This document shows, one piece after another, positions 16,656-26,008 of a stretch of DNA of 51,266 nt (positions are counted from its first letter, which is position 1; the number at the start of each line of letters is the position of its first letter). Both the position numbers and the translations under genes were made by a program. Under the pieces are notes generated by a model. The model saw only the letters and a list, made by a program, of their open reading frames with translations. It was not told the DNA's origin and did not search any database. The DNA is from an uncultured Pseudomonadota bacterium. Lineage in GTDB: Bacteria; Myxococcota_A; Polyangia; Nannocystales; Nannocystaceae. The stretch covers positions 1 to 51,266 of the forward strand of contig CAJXVA010000009.1 in assembly GCA_913061055.1 (NCBI GenBank), in the 5' to 3' direction.

Positions 16656-16714
16656 CTCGGCATCTTACGGATGCGACCCAGCCGACTCAAGGTTGCAGAT
16701 GCTTCCGCGACGAC

Positions 16715-18475
16715 TCATGCGGCCTTCGTCAAGACGTCGGGCGCGGCCATGGGGCGACCGAACATGAAGCCTTGGATATGGGTCGCGCCGGCACGTTGCA
16801 CAAAGGCCTGATCTTCGGCCGTCTCGATCCCCTCCGCCGTGACGCTGGCTCCCATGCGCCTGCCAAGCGCAACGAGGCCGCCATACATGCATTCTCTCCT
16901 CGGGCTTGCTTGGGCACCCACCAGGAGCCCGCGCGACAGCTTCACCGCAGTGACCGGAAACCGAGCCAGCACTTCGGCCGTCGAGTAGCCGGTGCCGAAG
17001 TCGTCGAGGACCAGGCAGACACCATCATCTCGAAGCGCTCCCAGCCTGGCATCGATGGTCTCGTCGTGCTCCCACTCGACCTGCTCGGTCAGCTCCAACT
17101 GCAGACGCCGCGGGTCCAATCCGCTCACGCTCAGCGCCTCCCGAACGTGGGTGTCAAACATCGGCGAGCGAACATGGTCGGCGGACACGTTCACGCTCAC
17201 GCTCACCAGGCTCTTTCCCGGAATCCGCGAAGCCCAGCCACACGCCCCCAGGAGCATCTGTCGTCCGAGTTCGACGATGAGCCCCGTTCGAAGGGCGGCA
17301 GGGATGAACTGTGCGGGAGAGATCTGTCCAAGCTCGTCGTCGGTCCAACGTGCCAAGGCCTCAAACCCGACGACATCCGATGACGCCGCCGTCACAATCG
17401 GTTGAAAGTGTGGGACGACCAATCCGGCCTGGAGCGCACCGCGTAGCCGCCCGTCCAAGCTGACCTCCCGGGACTTCGCGTTTGTTCGCACCAGCCCGAT
17501 GCCGACCCCGTCCTTTCGCTCCTGCTTGCGCGAGTACATCGCAGCGTCTGCCGCTGACAGAAGATCTGCCGGCGAGGCGTCGGCATCGGTGACGACGTTA
17601 ATTCCGATGCTGAGTCCGACCCGCAGCGACTCCTCGCCAAGATCGATGGGCACTTCGACCGCGGTCTGGATCGCGTCTCCGATCCGATTCGCATCGACTT
17701 CGTGCGCACATTGAGCCAGCAAGATGACGAACTCGTCACCACCAACCCGTGAGACGCAATCCGCGGCTCGAACGCTTCCGCGGAGCCTCTGCGCAACCTC
17801 GACCAACACCGCGTCTCCCACTGCATGACCCCGCTGGTCGTTGATGGGCTTGAAACCATCGAGGTCCATGTACAGCAAGCTGAAGCCAGAGCCCGCCTCT
17901 GCGTGGAGTCGATTGAGGGCATTCGCGACTTCCTCATCGAGCATGGCTCGGTTGGGGAGCCCCGTCAGAGGGTCGTGCAACGCTCGGTGTCGTGCCTGCT
18001 GCTCCCTCTGCGCGAGTGCGGCCGAAGCAGCGTGCCGCTGCACGTTGAAGCGAACCGTGCGCGCGAGCAGCCGCGCGGTTGCCTCACTCTTCGCCAGGAA
18101 GTCACTCGCGCCTCCCTCGACGGCTTCCCGCTCGATGTTCGGGTCATCCGAACCCGTCAACAGAACGAGCGGGATCTCCACCCCGCGCTCCCGCGCCAAC
18201 TCGATCAACTCCAGCCCGGTATTGGACCCGAGTTGATGGTCGATGGTCGCCACCTGGAACCGCCCGGAACACAGCAACGCCAGAGCCTGCTCGAAATCCT
18301 CCTCCACCCGCACGAGCAGGGCGGCGTCCCCACTCATCAGCTGGGCTCGAATGAGACAGCCGTAGGCCGGGTCATCTTCGACGACGAGCACGGCGATCTC
18401 CGGGCCCACGGCGCCAGCCTCGCCGTCGCTCTTCGGACGCCCAGTCGGAGCGGGGCGGATTTCGCTCCCTTCCAT
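16715..18475 (-). CDS. REC-GGDEF-EAL cyclic-di-GMP signalling protein
   Basis: 586 residues from ATG 18475, chosen over 18553 because a GAGG ribosome-binding site lies 5 nt upstream. The receiver domain (about 27-145) has the acid pocket VVEDDP, phosphoacceptor Asp79 (ATIDHQLG), Thr in LLTGSDD and Lys in LAKSE. The GGDEF domain has intact GGDEF (245-249) and an RxxD inhibitory site (236-239). The EAL domain has FEAL (372-374), SVNVSA, ELTEQ, LDDFGTGYS, AEGIE and HIQGF, so key metal and catalytic positions look complete. It could therefore both make and degrade c-di-GMP under phospho-control. No histidine kinase is adjacent, so it is an orphan response regulator. Confidence 0.93.
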   Translation of the reverse strand: MEGSEIRPAPTGRPKSDGEAGAVGPEIAVLVVEDDPAYGCLIRAQLMSGDAALLVRVEEDFEQALALLCSGRFQVATIDHQLGSNTGLELIELARERGVEIPLVLLTGSDDPNIEREAVEGGASDFLAKSEATARLLARTVRFNVQRHAASAALAQREQQARHRALHDPLTGLPNRAMLDEEVANALNRLHAEAGSGFSLLYMDLDGFKPINDQRGHAVGDAVLVEVAQRLRGSVRAADCVSRVGGDEFVILLAQCAHEVDANRIGDAIQTAVEVPIDLGEESLRVGLSIGINVVTDADASPADLLSAADAAMYSRKQERKDGVGIGLVRTNAKSREVSLDGRLRGALQAGLVVPHFQPIVTAASSDVVGFEALARWTDDELGQISPAQFIPAALRTGLIVELGRQMLLGACGWASRIPGKSLVSVSVNVSADHVRSPMFDTHVREALSVSGLDPRRLQLELTEQVEWEHDETIDARLGALRDDGVCLVLDDFGTGYSTAEVLARFPVTAVKLSRGLLVGAQASPRRECMYGGLVALGRRMGASVTAEGIETAEDQAFVQRAGATHIQGFMFGRPMAAPDVLTKAA

Positions 18476-18654
18476 GCGGACCTCATGGGTGCACGCGCCC
18501 GTCGCCGCAAGTCCGATCTGGAACGCATCGCCGACCATCGGCGGCTGACCCAACTCGCCACCCCTAGGTTCCCAGATCGGTACCCGCCGCCACGTCTAAC
18601 GGGTCGGATCTGGAGCCGTGACGGTGTGGTGCGGTTCTTGCTCAGCAGCGCAGC

Positions 18655-19311
18655 GTGCTTTCCCGCTCGCATCTTCTCCTCGCGGCGCTCCTCGGACTCG
18701 GATGCAGTGGCGACGGACGCTCCAACCAGGCGGTCTCCGGGTCCGCCGGGATGACTGCTGGATCCACGACCGGCAACAACCCGTCGGCGGAGAGCTCGGG
18801 CGTTGGGACATCGTCCGCCGGGGGCTCTGAAGGCAGCGATGACGGCACAGCGGGTTCGACAGGCAACGCGGCGACCTCCCCCTCGAGCGAATCCACTTCC
18901 GGACCCGAAAGCACGAGCTCCACCGGGAGTGCCGCGGACGCGAGCACGGGAGCGGGCGAGGAGTCATCCACTGGGGAATCGGATGGCTCGGGCATCGAAG
19001 ACGGCGTGCTCGACATCGGGATCATCGCGCACAACGACTGCACCTTCACCGTCGAGCCGGCCTCCATCACAGTCCCCGAGGGCACCGCGTTCACCGTCAA
19101 CTGGGTGAGCTCACCGGCGAGCGAGGTGGAGTTCGACATCGCGAAGATCGACGCATTCAACCAAGTCCCGATCGTCATCGGCATGGAACCGGGCGGCGCG
19201 TATCACGACGATATCCGCGAGTGGTGCGGCGACCTGTTCACAGGCACGTTCAACTTCCGCCTCACGAGTTGTCACGACCCGCTGTACATCCCGGTCGATT
19301 GCGGGGGTTGA
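18655..19311 (+). CDS. Lipoprotein with Ser/Gly/Thr-rich linker
   Basis: 218 residues from GTG 18655. A lipoprotein signal (LSRSHLLLAALLGLGC) is followed by about 85 residues of low-complexity Ser/Gly/Thr, then a roughly 90-residue beta-rich domain (DGVLDIGIIAHNDCTFTVEPASITVPEGTAFTVNWVSSPASEVEFDIAKID) with several Cys (DC, WC, SC, DC). That layout, tethering Cys plus flexible stalk plus small disulfide domain, is typical of myxobacterial surface lipoproteins. The function is unknown. It is divergent from the REC-GGDEF-EAL gene, with a 179-bp gap likely to hold both promoters. Confidence 0.82.
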   Translation: MLSRSHLLLAALLGLGCSGDGRSNQAVSGSAGMTAGSTTGNNPSAESSGVGTSSAGGSEGSDDGTAGSTGNAATSPSSESTSGPESTSSTGSAADASTGAGEESSTGESDGSGIEDGVLDIGIIAHNDCTFTVEPASITVPEGTAFTVNWVSSPASEVEFDIAKIDAFNQVPIVIGMEPGGAYHDDIREWCGDLFTGTFNFRLTSCHDPLYIPVDCGG

Positions 19312-19334
19312 TGGGTAGAGTGGAAGCGCCCGGG

Positions 19335-20183
19335 TCACGCTCCGCTGTGCCCGATCGACTCGCCCCGGTGATAGACAACCTGCCTGGGGATCGGCACAGG
19401 GACGCCGGCTGCATCGAGCGCTTCTTTGACTCGGTGCCCAAGCTCTCGTTCGACTGCCCAATGCTGCATCGCCTTGACCTTCACGCGGACGCGAATGTTG
19501 ACGCCAGCAGGAGTCACAGCCATGACGCCCTGTACCTCGGGAGGCTCGACGACGAGTTCCTTGTTCTCGGCGGCCCAAAGATCGGCCGTGGTCTGCACCA
19601 CCGCCATCGCCTCCCGAACGTTCTGCTCATGCGGTAGCGGGATGTTGACGATTGCCCGCGCCCAGTCTCGATTGAAGTTGCCCACGATCTTGAGTTCGCC
19701 GTTGGGCACGTACCAAAGCTGACCATCGACCGCGCGAACGCGGGTCATCCGAAGGCCGATCTCCTCGACAGTCCCACTGACCTCCCCGAACGTGATGTGG
19801 TCGTCGGCCTCGACCACCCCATCGACGATGAGAAAGAAGCCGCTGATCACATCTCGAACCAACGTTTGCGCACCGAAGCCGACCGCAAGTCCTAGAACTC
19901 CGGCGCCGGCCAAGACCGTCGCCACATTGAGCCCAAGCTGACTCGCAGCCATCACAAACCCGACGCCGAGAATTGAGATTCGAGTCAGGCTCTGCACCGC
20001 CGGAGCGAGCGTCGCAGCGCGGTGCTCACCGGCTCGAGCATGCAGCGTGCGAGACACCGCCGAGCGAGCCAATCGCGCGCCGAGGATCGCAACGACGACG
20101 ATCGCAAGTGCCGCACCGATCCTCCAGGCGAGTTCAACTCCGTGGGAGACGACGTACTTTTCTAGGGTTGTGTATACGTCCAT
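19335..20183 (-). CDS. MscS-family mechanosensitive channel
   Basis: 282 residues from ATG 20183; a GAGGA ribosome-binding site 7 nt upstream decides against the longer frame at 20255. Transmembrane segments lie at about 18-38 and 63-85. The pore helix with small residues (TVLAGAGVLGLAVGFGAQTLVRDVISGFFLIVDGVVEADDHI) is the MscS signature, followed by the beta domain (VSGTVEEIGLRMTRVRAVDGQLWYVPNGEL) and an alpha/beta C-domain. It protects against hypo-osmotic shock or moves small solutes. It lies 40 bp downstream of a second, different MscS gene and probably shares its transcript. Confidence 0.92.
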   Translation of the reverse strand: MDVYTTLEKYVVSHGVELAWRIGAALAIVVVAILGARLARSAVSRTLHARAGEHRAATLAPAVQSLTRISILGVGFVMAASQLGLNVATVLAGAGVLGLAVGFGAQTLVRDVISGFFLIVDGVVEADDHITFGEVSGTVEEIGLRMTRVRAVDGQLWYVPNGELKIVGNFNRDWARAIVNIPLPHEQNVREAMAVVQTTADLWAAENKELVVEPPEVQGVMAVTPAGVNIRVRVKVKAMQHWAVERELGHRVKEALDAAGVPVPIPRQVVYHRGESIGHSGA

Positions 20184-20223
20184 GATCGGTCCTCGTCCGG
20201 GTTCGCGCGGAGGCCTCCAGGAC

Positions 20224-21147
20224 TCACGCGCCGGCTGTCTGAGATAGAGCGACATCGACGACTGAAGGACGCATGAGCGTGACCTCCTGAGCCGCCGAGG
20301 CGATGCTCACGGTGCCTTGGGTTCGCTCAATCTCGTCCAAGATCCGGGTGAACAAGAGATCCTTGGTCCCGCGCCGCCGCTTGAATTCGACGACGTAGCG
20401 AACCGTGTAGGTCATCCAGTTCTCGTCCATGACCATCGTGACCATCGGCTCGAGGCGAGCGTTCTCGATCACGTAGTTCCGCGTCATCGCGTCCCAGGTC
20501 TTTTGTACCTCGCGCGCGTAGTCCCCGGTGATCTCCTCCGCGGCGGCCTCGAGGAGTTCCCGAGTCCGAGTACGGTCGCTGCCGTGACGCACCGGCACGG
20601 TGATCTCATCCCATAGGAACGGGAAGTCGCCAGAGTAGTTGACGACCGGCTCCTTGAACACGAACGAGTTCGCGATTCGGACGATCTTGCCGTTGTACAG
20701 GTCTCCCGCAACCCAGTCGCCGAGCTGGAACACGGTCGTCCGAAGCACGCCAATGTCGATGACGTCGCCCTTGATGCCACCGAGCATCACCCGATCACCG
20801 ATCTTGTAGAAGTTGCTGAACGTGATCGCGATCCAACCCGCGACCGAGGCAATCACCTCCTGCAGGGCGAATGCGATGCCCGCTCCCGCAACACCAAACG
20901 CGACGGTGAAGCCCCCAAGCCTGTCGCTGAAGACGGTCGCCACGAACAGCGCGATGACGAGGTAGCTCCCGAACTCCACGAGTTTTCGCGTGCGGTACCG
21001 CGTCGTCTTGTCCTCGACACGAGCGGTTAGGCTGCTGCGGATCACCCGGCGGAGACCAAAGATGACGACCAGGCCGATCGCGAGGGACACCGCCTTGCCC
21101 ACGGTGGGATCGAAGAGGATCTCTTGTACTTCTGGGGGTATTTCCAT
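20224..21147 (-). CDS. MscS-like mechanosensitive ion channel family protein
   Basis: 307 residues. Membrane segments lie at about 17-34 and 60-80. The pore-lining region is VAFGVAGAGIAFALQEVIASVAGWIAITFSNFYKIGDRVM, then the MscS beta domain with GDVIDIGVLRTTVFQLGDW and a longer alpha/beta C-terminal domain (about 165-290). The pore helix is shorter in Gly than in the downstream paralogue, and the C-terminal domain is larger, so the two may have different gating or selectivity. It lies 11 bp downstream of the beta-barrel gene. Confidence 0.9.
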   Translation of the reverse strand: MEIPPEVQEILFDPTVGKAVSLAIGLVVIFGLRRVIRSSLTARVEDKTTRYRTRKLVEFGSYLVIALFVATVFSDRLGGFTVAFGVAGAGIAFALQEVIASVAGWIAITFSNFYKIGDRVMLGGIKGDVIDIGVLRTTVFQLGDWVAGDLYNGKIVRIANSFVFKEPVVNYSGDFPFLWDEITVPVRHGSDRTRTRELLEAAAEEITGDYAREVQKTWDAMTRNYVIENARLEPMVTMVMDENWMTYTVRYVVEFKRRRGTKDLLFTRILDEIERTQGTVSIASAAQEVTLMRPSVVDVALSQTAGA

Positions 21148-21158
21148 GGTGATAAGTC

Positions 21159-22364
21159 CTAGATCCCAAAAGCGTGTTCGAACCTGCCGGCCAAGCTGAG
21201 GAACGCGGTGTGCTGCTGATTGGCGAGACCGGGGCTGAGGTCCGATGTCGCGCCGCCAGCGTAGAAGAACCCGCGCTCGGCAGTGGAGTGATCGAATCGG
21301 TACTCGGTCCGGACGAGGATTCGGTCAAAGAATGTCACGTTGAGCGTGGCGGTCCCCGAAATCAGCCACTGAGGGACGCCATAGATTCGGCCGTTTCGAT
21401 CGAACCAGGCGTCCGGACGTGCGGCGATGTCGAGGTCTACGTTGCGTCCGTCGACAACGAGCCCGTGCACGAACAGACCTCCGCCGGTCCACAGATGCAG
21501 AGGCTCACCGGGAAGACTCGTAACCCGTTCCTGCCCGTAGTCCCACACGGCGCCGATCCCCGCCCTCGGGCCCTCCCAGGTGACCTGAGAATCGCTGTGC
21601 ACCCGCCATGCTTGCGCCGAGAGATCCGTGTCGTCGGGACCGAAGTAGACGAACTGAGCCGCGCTCCAGGATCCCGAGGCGGTGTCCCGATTCCAGGTGA
21701 GCCCGGCGAGGTAAGAGGGCGCATCGTTGACGTCACCAATGGTCTGCCAGCCGTTGACGAGCCAGGCTTGGATACCAAACCCGGCCGGAAGGTCCTGCAC
21801 GACCCGGGCACCAGCCAGATAGAACGGGGCCGCGTTCGACTCCCACGACGGCGAGTAGTTCCAGTTGTCCAGTGACCAAAACCCCCCGATTCCGATTGGG
21901 CTGGCGAACAGTCCCGCGCCGATCTCGGTGCCGGTCTTGTTGATTCGGCCTCCGGCGTTCGCGAGCGCCACATGTTTCCAGACCTCGGCGCCTGCAAGTC
22001 GGCCGTCGTCGCCCCCTGGAACCGGCTCGCTTGCGACAAGGGCGTCCGCCGCCCCTCCAAACTGCAAACCGAGTTCAAAACGCCACGGCTCGCGCTTCGA
22101 GGGCGCGTGGGTGAGGTAGGCCGCCCCGAGGTTCACAGTGAACTCACCGGTCCGAGGGGTCGTGACGGTCCCCCGATACAGGTGGTTGTCGGGGAGGTTG
22201 CTGTTGATGAGATACGCCGTGTCGACGAACGCACCAACCGTCCACGCCTGGTCCTTCGCCTCCTCGTGCTCCTCCTGCTCCGCGGCATCGACAACCGTGA
22301 CAGGGGGTTCGTGCGGGGCTTCGGAGGGCGGAGGGTTGAGAAATAGAAGAACCAAGGGTTGCAT
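21159..22364 (-). CDS. Outer-membrane beta-barrel protein (porin-like)
   Basis: 401 residues from ATG 22364 (MQPLVLLFLNPPPSEAPHEPP), a short hydrophobic start that may be a degenerate signal peptide; the longer frame to 22454 adds no better signal. The rest has alternating amphipathic beta strands rich in Trp, Tyr and Gly (FELGLQFGGAADAL, GIGGFWSLDNWNYSPSW, FGIQAWLVNGWQTIGDV, LWTGGGLFVHGLVVDGRNVDLDIAARPDAWFDR) and ends in FLSLAGRFEHAFGI, close to an aromatic C-terminal barrel signal. It resembles the BBP2/porin class of outer-membrane barrels. It leads an apparent operon with two MscS channels, suggesting a linked solute or osmotic route across both membranes. Confidence 0.8.
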   Translation of the reverse strand: MQPLVLLFLNPPPSEAPHEPPVTVVDAAEQEEHEEAKDQAWTVGAFVDTAYLINSNLPDNHLYRGTVTTPRTGEFTVNLGAAYLTHAPSKREPWRFELGLQFGGAADALVASEPVPGGDDGRLAGAEVWKHVALANAGGRINKTGTEIGAGLFASPIGIGGFWSLDNWNYSPSWESNAAPFYLAGARVVQDLPAGFGIQAWLVNGWQTIGDVNDAPSYLAGLTWNRDTASGSWSAAQFVYFGPDDTDLSAQAWRVHSDSQVTWEGPRAGIGAVWDYGQERVTSLPGEPLHLWTGGGLFVHGLVVDGRNVDLDIAARPDAWFDRNGRIYGVPQWLISGTATLNVTFFDRILVRTEYRFDHSTAERGFFYAGGATSDLSPGLANQQHTAFLSLAGRFEHAFGI

Positions 22365-22744
22365 CGATGATTCCCGAGCGCGGGACGAGGTTAGAACCCG
22401 CGAGGTGCTCGCAGGGTCACATTTCGGCGCACCAAAGCCCGAGACTTCGGTCACGTGGGCTTTTCCGTAGTCGTTTTGTGACCCCTCGGTGCCGGCCCGG
22501 GTAGTCGACCCGAAGTGCCTCTCGGACGATGGAAGTGGGTTCTTTTTTCCGTGGCATCGCGCCCACCTTCATGGTGGAGACGCGTGGTAGCGCCGCGACG
22601 TGACGCGTATCGAACGAAAAGACTCACCGCCTCAGCGTCGCCCTGGGTAGGGGAAAAAAAATCGCAGTTCTCTGCGCTCGCTCAGCCGAGCGCCCCGTCT
22701 AGCCCGGCGAGTCCGCGACGAACGCGGGCCAAAGGAAAAGACCC
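22365..22744. promoter_or_regulatory. 380-bp intergenic region between divergent membrane-protein genes
   Basis: No coding signal was seen. The region contains a T-run (ttctttttt, about 22540-22549) and an A-run (ggggaaaaaaaa, about 22650-22661), both unusual here. It also has a small hairpin CACC-ttcat-GGTG (about 22562-22574) and a perfect 6-bp stem CGCTCG/CGAGCG (22675-22680 with 22687-22692). It probably holds the divergent promoters of the barrel-MscS operon and the 22745 gene. Confidence 0.5.
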
Positions 22745-23092
22745 ATGCGAATCGTTGCTTTCATTCTCGCGATCCTCGGAGGCCTACTTGCTGCTGCCTT
22801 GGGGGTCACATGGCTCTCAGACGCGTCAGAGCTCCAGGATCAGATCGCGCTGGCCGAAGCGGCGGGCATTTCGATCGACAGCATGATCACCGCCGCGTAT
22901 CTGCTGATCGCGGCGCTGTTCCTCGGGATCACCGGCGGGGTCTTGGCACTGATGCGCAAAGGCAAAATCGCGGCCCCTGTTCTGATCGGGGCTGCTGTTC
23001 TGCCCGCGATCTACGAGCCGAAGTCGCTGGTGTTCAGCTTCATCCTGATCATCGCGGGCCTGTTTGCGCTGGGTGCAAAGCCGAAGCCGTAG
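22745..23092 (+). CDS. Small multi-pass membrane protein
   Basis: 115 residues from ATG 22745, with an AAAGGA ribosome-binding site. The hydrophobic plan shows four helices: MRIVAFILAILGGLLAAALGVTWL, then ISIDSMITAAYLLIAALFLGITGGVLALM, APVLIGAAVLPAIYE, and LVFSFILIIAGLFALGAKPKP. The basic loop RKGKIA and basic C-terminus suggest cytosolic ends. No family is recognised. It is 40 bp upstream of the Ser/Thr kinase gene on the same strand and may be co-expressed with it. Confidence 0.82.
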   Translation: MRIVAFILAILGGLLAAALGVTWLSDASELQDQIALAEAAGISIDSMITAAYLLIAALFLGITGGVLALMRKGKIAAPVLIGAAVLPAIYEPKSLVFSFILIIAGLFALGAKPKP

Positions 23093-23132
23093 CGGTGCAT
23101 CGTCGTCTGCGAAGCACGCAGAGTCGAGTACG

Positions 23133-25997
23133 ATGAAGACGACCATGAGCGAGGCCTGTCCGGATGACAACGAGCTCGCGCTTTTTGTGGAGCGCCAGCT
23201 GTCCGAGCCTCGACGTGCCGAGCTCGAGGACCACCTCGTCGGATGCGAACCGTGCTCGGACACCGTCAACTACCTCGTGGGCGCGTTCGCGAGCGAGGCG
23301 TCAACCCCCCGCCACACCATCGGTCGTCATGCGCTGCCTAGGACCGGCGACCGGCTGGGGCGCTACGTCATCCTGGATGCCGTCGGCGCCGGAGCCATGG
23401 GCGCAGTCTACTCCGCCTTCGATCCAGAGCTCGACCGGAAGGTCGCCCTCAAGGTCCTGCCCCCGCAGCGCCGGGAGGGTGGAGAGCAGCTGCGCGCCCG
23501 GTTCCTGACCGAGGCGCGGGCGATGGCCAACCTGTCGCATCGCAACGTGATCTCGGTCTACGACGTCGGCCAAGAAGGCGAGTTCGCGTTCTTCACGATG
23601 GAGCTGATCGATGGGCAAACCCTGACCCAGTGGAGTTCAGCAGCACACTCTGTCGCGGAAGTCATCGAAGTGTTCGCCGCCGCCGGACGAGGGCTCGCGG
23701 CAGCGCATTCGAGCGGCCTCGTCCACCGAGACTTCAAGCCGGACAACGCACTGATCGGCAACGACGGCGGCGTGCACGTGATCGACTTCGGGCTGGCACG
23801 CTTCACCACGCCGAGCATGGACACGCCGAGCGGCGAAGACGAACCCGCGGACCCGGACACCGACCTTCGCACGAGCACCCGTACCGGGAGCTTGCTGGGG
23901 ACCCCAGCCTATATGGCTCCAGAGCAACTGGCGGGAGAACCCAGTGGCGCTCCGGCGGATCAGTTTGCCTTCTGCGTCTCGCTTTTTGAGGCGCTGCACG
24001 GCCACCGGCCCTTCTCTGGCGGGAACGTGGGCGCGCTCTCGGAGGCGATCGATTCCGGGCCCTCCTCGGATTCGTCTCGTGCGGTGCCACGTCGCGTACG
24101 ACGCGTGCTGACCCGCGGTCTCTCGGTACAGCCAAGCGATCGCTACCCGTCGATGGATGCGTTGGTCGCTGCGTTGACGGCCCGAACCTTCTCGCGCTGG
24201 GCTCCCACCATGCTCGTCGCCCTCGCAACAGGCGGCCTCGCCCTCACGGCCAACTACGCCCTCACGGACCATCGCGGAGTGAACTGTGAGCGTGACGCCG
24301 CACACCTCGCCCAGGCGTGGGGCCCTGCCCGACGGACCGCGCTGCTGGAGGCCCTTGCGGCACACCGCACCCCAGCATCCTCGGGGCCGACGTCCGAGTG
24401 GTTGGTCGAACGCTTTGACGCGTACGCCGAGATCTGGAGTTCCGCGCAGCTCGACGTCTGTGTCGCCTCCCTCGAGCGTCACGAGCAGTCCTCCGCGATG
24501 ATGGATCGGCAGATGATCTGTCTCGACCAAGCGCGAACGCACCTCCGCACAACGGTCGACCTCCTCATCGAACGGGGTGGTGCAGACTTGGATGCTCCGG
24601 CGCTGGTCGATGGACTCCCGTCCATCGAGGCCTGCCGCGACGTCGCAACACTCGAAGTCGGCCCACCAGCTCCTCCGACGGGACTTGCCGAGGACATCAA
24701 GGCGCAACGTGAAAGCCTCGCCTCCGCACGCGCCCTGTACCTCGCCGGCGACTTCTCCGCGTCTCTCTCCCTCGCACAGTCCGTGGCCGACAGCGCGCGC
24801 AACCTCCCCTACGCCCCACTGCAGTACGAAGCGGGACTCGCTGTTGGTGTTGCGAGCTACCGGCTCGCGGATTTCGCCACTGCCGAGCGCCAGCTCGCTC
24901 TCGTCCTCGACGAGGCACTCGCCGCTCAGGATCGGAGTGTCGCCGCGCGAGCCGCAGCGACACTCTCGTGCCTCGCGGCCACCGAGCTCGACAAGGCGGA
25001 CGCGGGGCTTGCCTACGCAAGGACCTCCCTTGGACTCGCGCGAACGATGCGAGGGCAGGAAGGGCTGAGAGCGCACGCGTTGCGGTGCTCCGCCAGATCT
25101 CTCGACGGTGCCGGCAGGCTCGAAGAGAGCGAACAACGACTCCGTGAAGCCGTCGATGTCCTCGAGGTCATGGGCGATGCTCACAGCCATGAACTCAGTC
25201 GCACCCTGGGTGAACTCGGCCAAAACCTCAAGGGTCAGCGACGGTACAAAGAAGCGGGTGTCCAGCTTCGGCGAGCTCGTGACCTCGCCAGCACCATCTT
25301 CGGTCCGGACCACATCGCGACGGCCGAGATGTCGGCGGAACTCGCCTCGGCTCTCGTCGCGCAAGGTCAGTTCCCTGCGGCGGAGGCCGAGTTCACGCGT
25401 GTCGTGGAGGTGTGGACCAAGCTCGGGAAGCCGCGAGCACCGAACGTTGGTCTCGCCCACGGCAAGCTCGGGAACCTCTACTACGGCCAGGACCGCTACG
25501 AAGAGGCGGAATCGGAGTTCCAGCTGGCCCTGGAAATCGTCGAGGAGTCCTTGGGCACGGAGCACTCGGCCGTGATGCAGCTGCAGGCATCGCTGGCCAA
25601 TGTTCATGGGGCGCGGAACGACCACGGAAAGGCTGTCGAGGTCTACCGCGAGGTACTCGAACGCTTCGAGCCACGAGCCTCCCCTCGGCATCCGGTCGCG
25701 GTCCAACTCCGCACGAGCGCCGGCAACTCCCTCATGGTCCAGGAGCGCTTCGAAGAAGCACTTCGGATGGTCGAGCCCTCCGTCCCGGCATGTGCCGATG
25801 AGTCGAATGTTCCCCGGGGTCTTTGCGGAGATCTCGAGCTGATTCGTGCCCGCTGTCGGCTCGAACTCGCAGAAGTGACAATGGCTGCGACTCACCTCTC
25901 GGCTGCCCGCGCCTTCTACGAAGCATCCGAGCAGACGCCCGAGATCCGAGAGCTTCTGGAGTCCCTCGAGAAGGACATCGCCGACGCCCAAAAGTGA
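23133..25997 (+). CDS. Transmembrane Ser/Thr protein kinase with zinc-finger and TPR repeats
   Basis: 954 residues from ATG 23133; ATG 23145 is an alternative. An N-terminal anti-sigma-type zinc finger (DHLVGCEPC, HxxxCxxC, about 34-42) precedes a Hanks-type kinase domain (about 78-345). The P-loop is VGAGAMGAV, Lys is in VALKVL, the catalytic loop HRDFKPDN, then DFG in VIDFGLARF and GTPAYMAPEQ. A single transmembrane helix (about 354-375, PTMLVALATGGLALTANYAL) leads to about 580 residues of helical, TPR-like repeats (PAAEAEFTRVVEVW, YEEAESEFQLALEIVEESLG). The zinc-finger plus kinase fusion suggests coupling to a sigma factor; a sigma factor gene ends 12 bp away on the opposite strand. Confidence 0.93.
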   Translation: MKTTMSEACPDDNELALFVERQLSEPRRAELEDHLVGCEPCSDTVNYLVGAFASEASTPRHTIGRHALPRTGDRLGRYVILDAVGAGAMGAVYSAFDPELDRKVALKVLPPQRREGGEQLRARFLTEARAMANLSHRNVISVYDVGQEGEFAFFTMELIDGQTLTQWSSAAHSVAEVIEVFAAAGRGLAAAHSSGLVHRDFKPDNALIGNDGGVHVIDFGLARFTTPSMDTPSGEDEPADPDTDLRTSTRTGSLLGTPAYMAPEQLAGEPSGAPADQFAFCVSLFEALHGHRPFSGGNVGALSEAIDSGPSSDSSRAVPRRVRRVLTRGLSVQPSDRYPSMDALVAALTARTFSRWAPTMLVALATGGLALTANYALTDHRGVNCERDAAHLAQAWGPARRTALLEALAAHRTPASSGPTSEWLVERFDAYAEIWSSAQLDVCVASLERHEQSSAMMDRQMICLDQARTHLRTTVDLLIERGGADLDAPALVDGLPSIEACRDVATLEVGPPAPPTGLAEDIKAQRESLASARALYLAGDFSASLSLAQSVADSARNLPYAPLQYEAGLAVGVASYRLADFATAERQLALVLDEALAAQDRSVAARAAATLSCLAATELDKADAGLAYARTSLGLARTMRGQEGLRAHALRCSARSLDGAGRLEESEQRLREAVDVLEVMGDAHSHELSRTLGELGQNLKGQRRYKEAGVQLRRARDLASTIFGPDHIATAEMSAELASALVAQGQFPAAEAEFTRVVEVWTKLGKPRAPNVGLAHGKLGNLYYGQDRYEEAESEFQLALEIVEESLGTEHSAVMQLQASLANVHGARNDHGKAVEVYREVLERFEPRASPRHPVAVQLRTSAGNSLMVQERFEEALRMVEPSVPACADESNVPRGLCGDLELIRARCRLELAEVTMAATHLSAARAFYEASEQTPEIRELLESLEKDIADAQK

Positions 25998-26008
25998 GCC
26001 GCTTGCTC

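Noticed and set aside
16660-16674. GCATC-ttacg-GATGC hairpin between the protease and REC-GGDEF-EAL genes
   Set aside because: Only a 5-bp stem and no T-tract; too weak to call a terminator.
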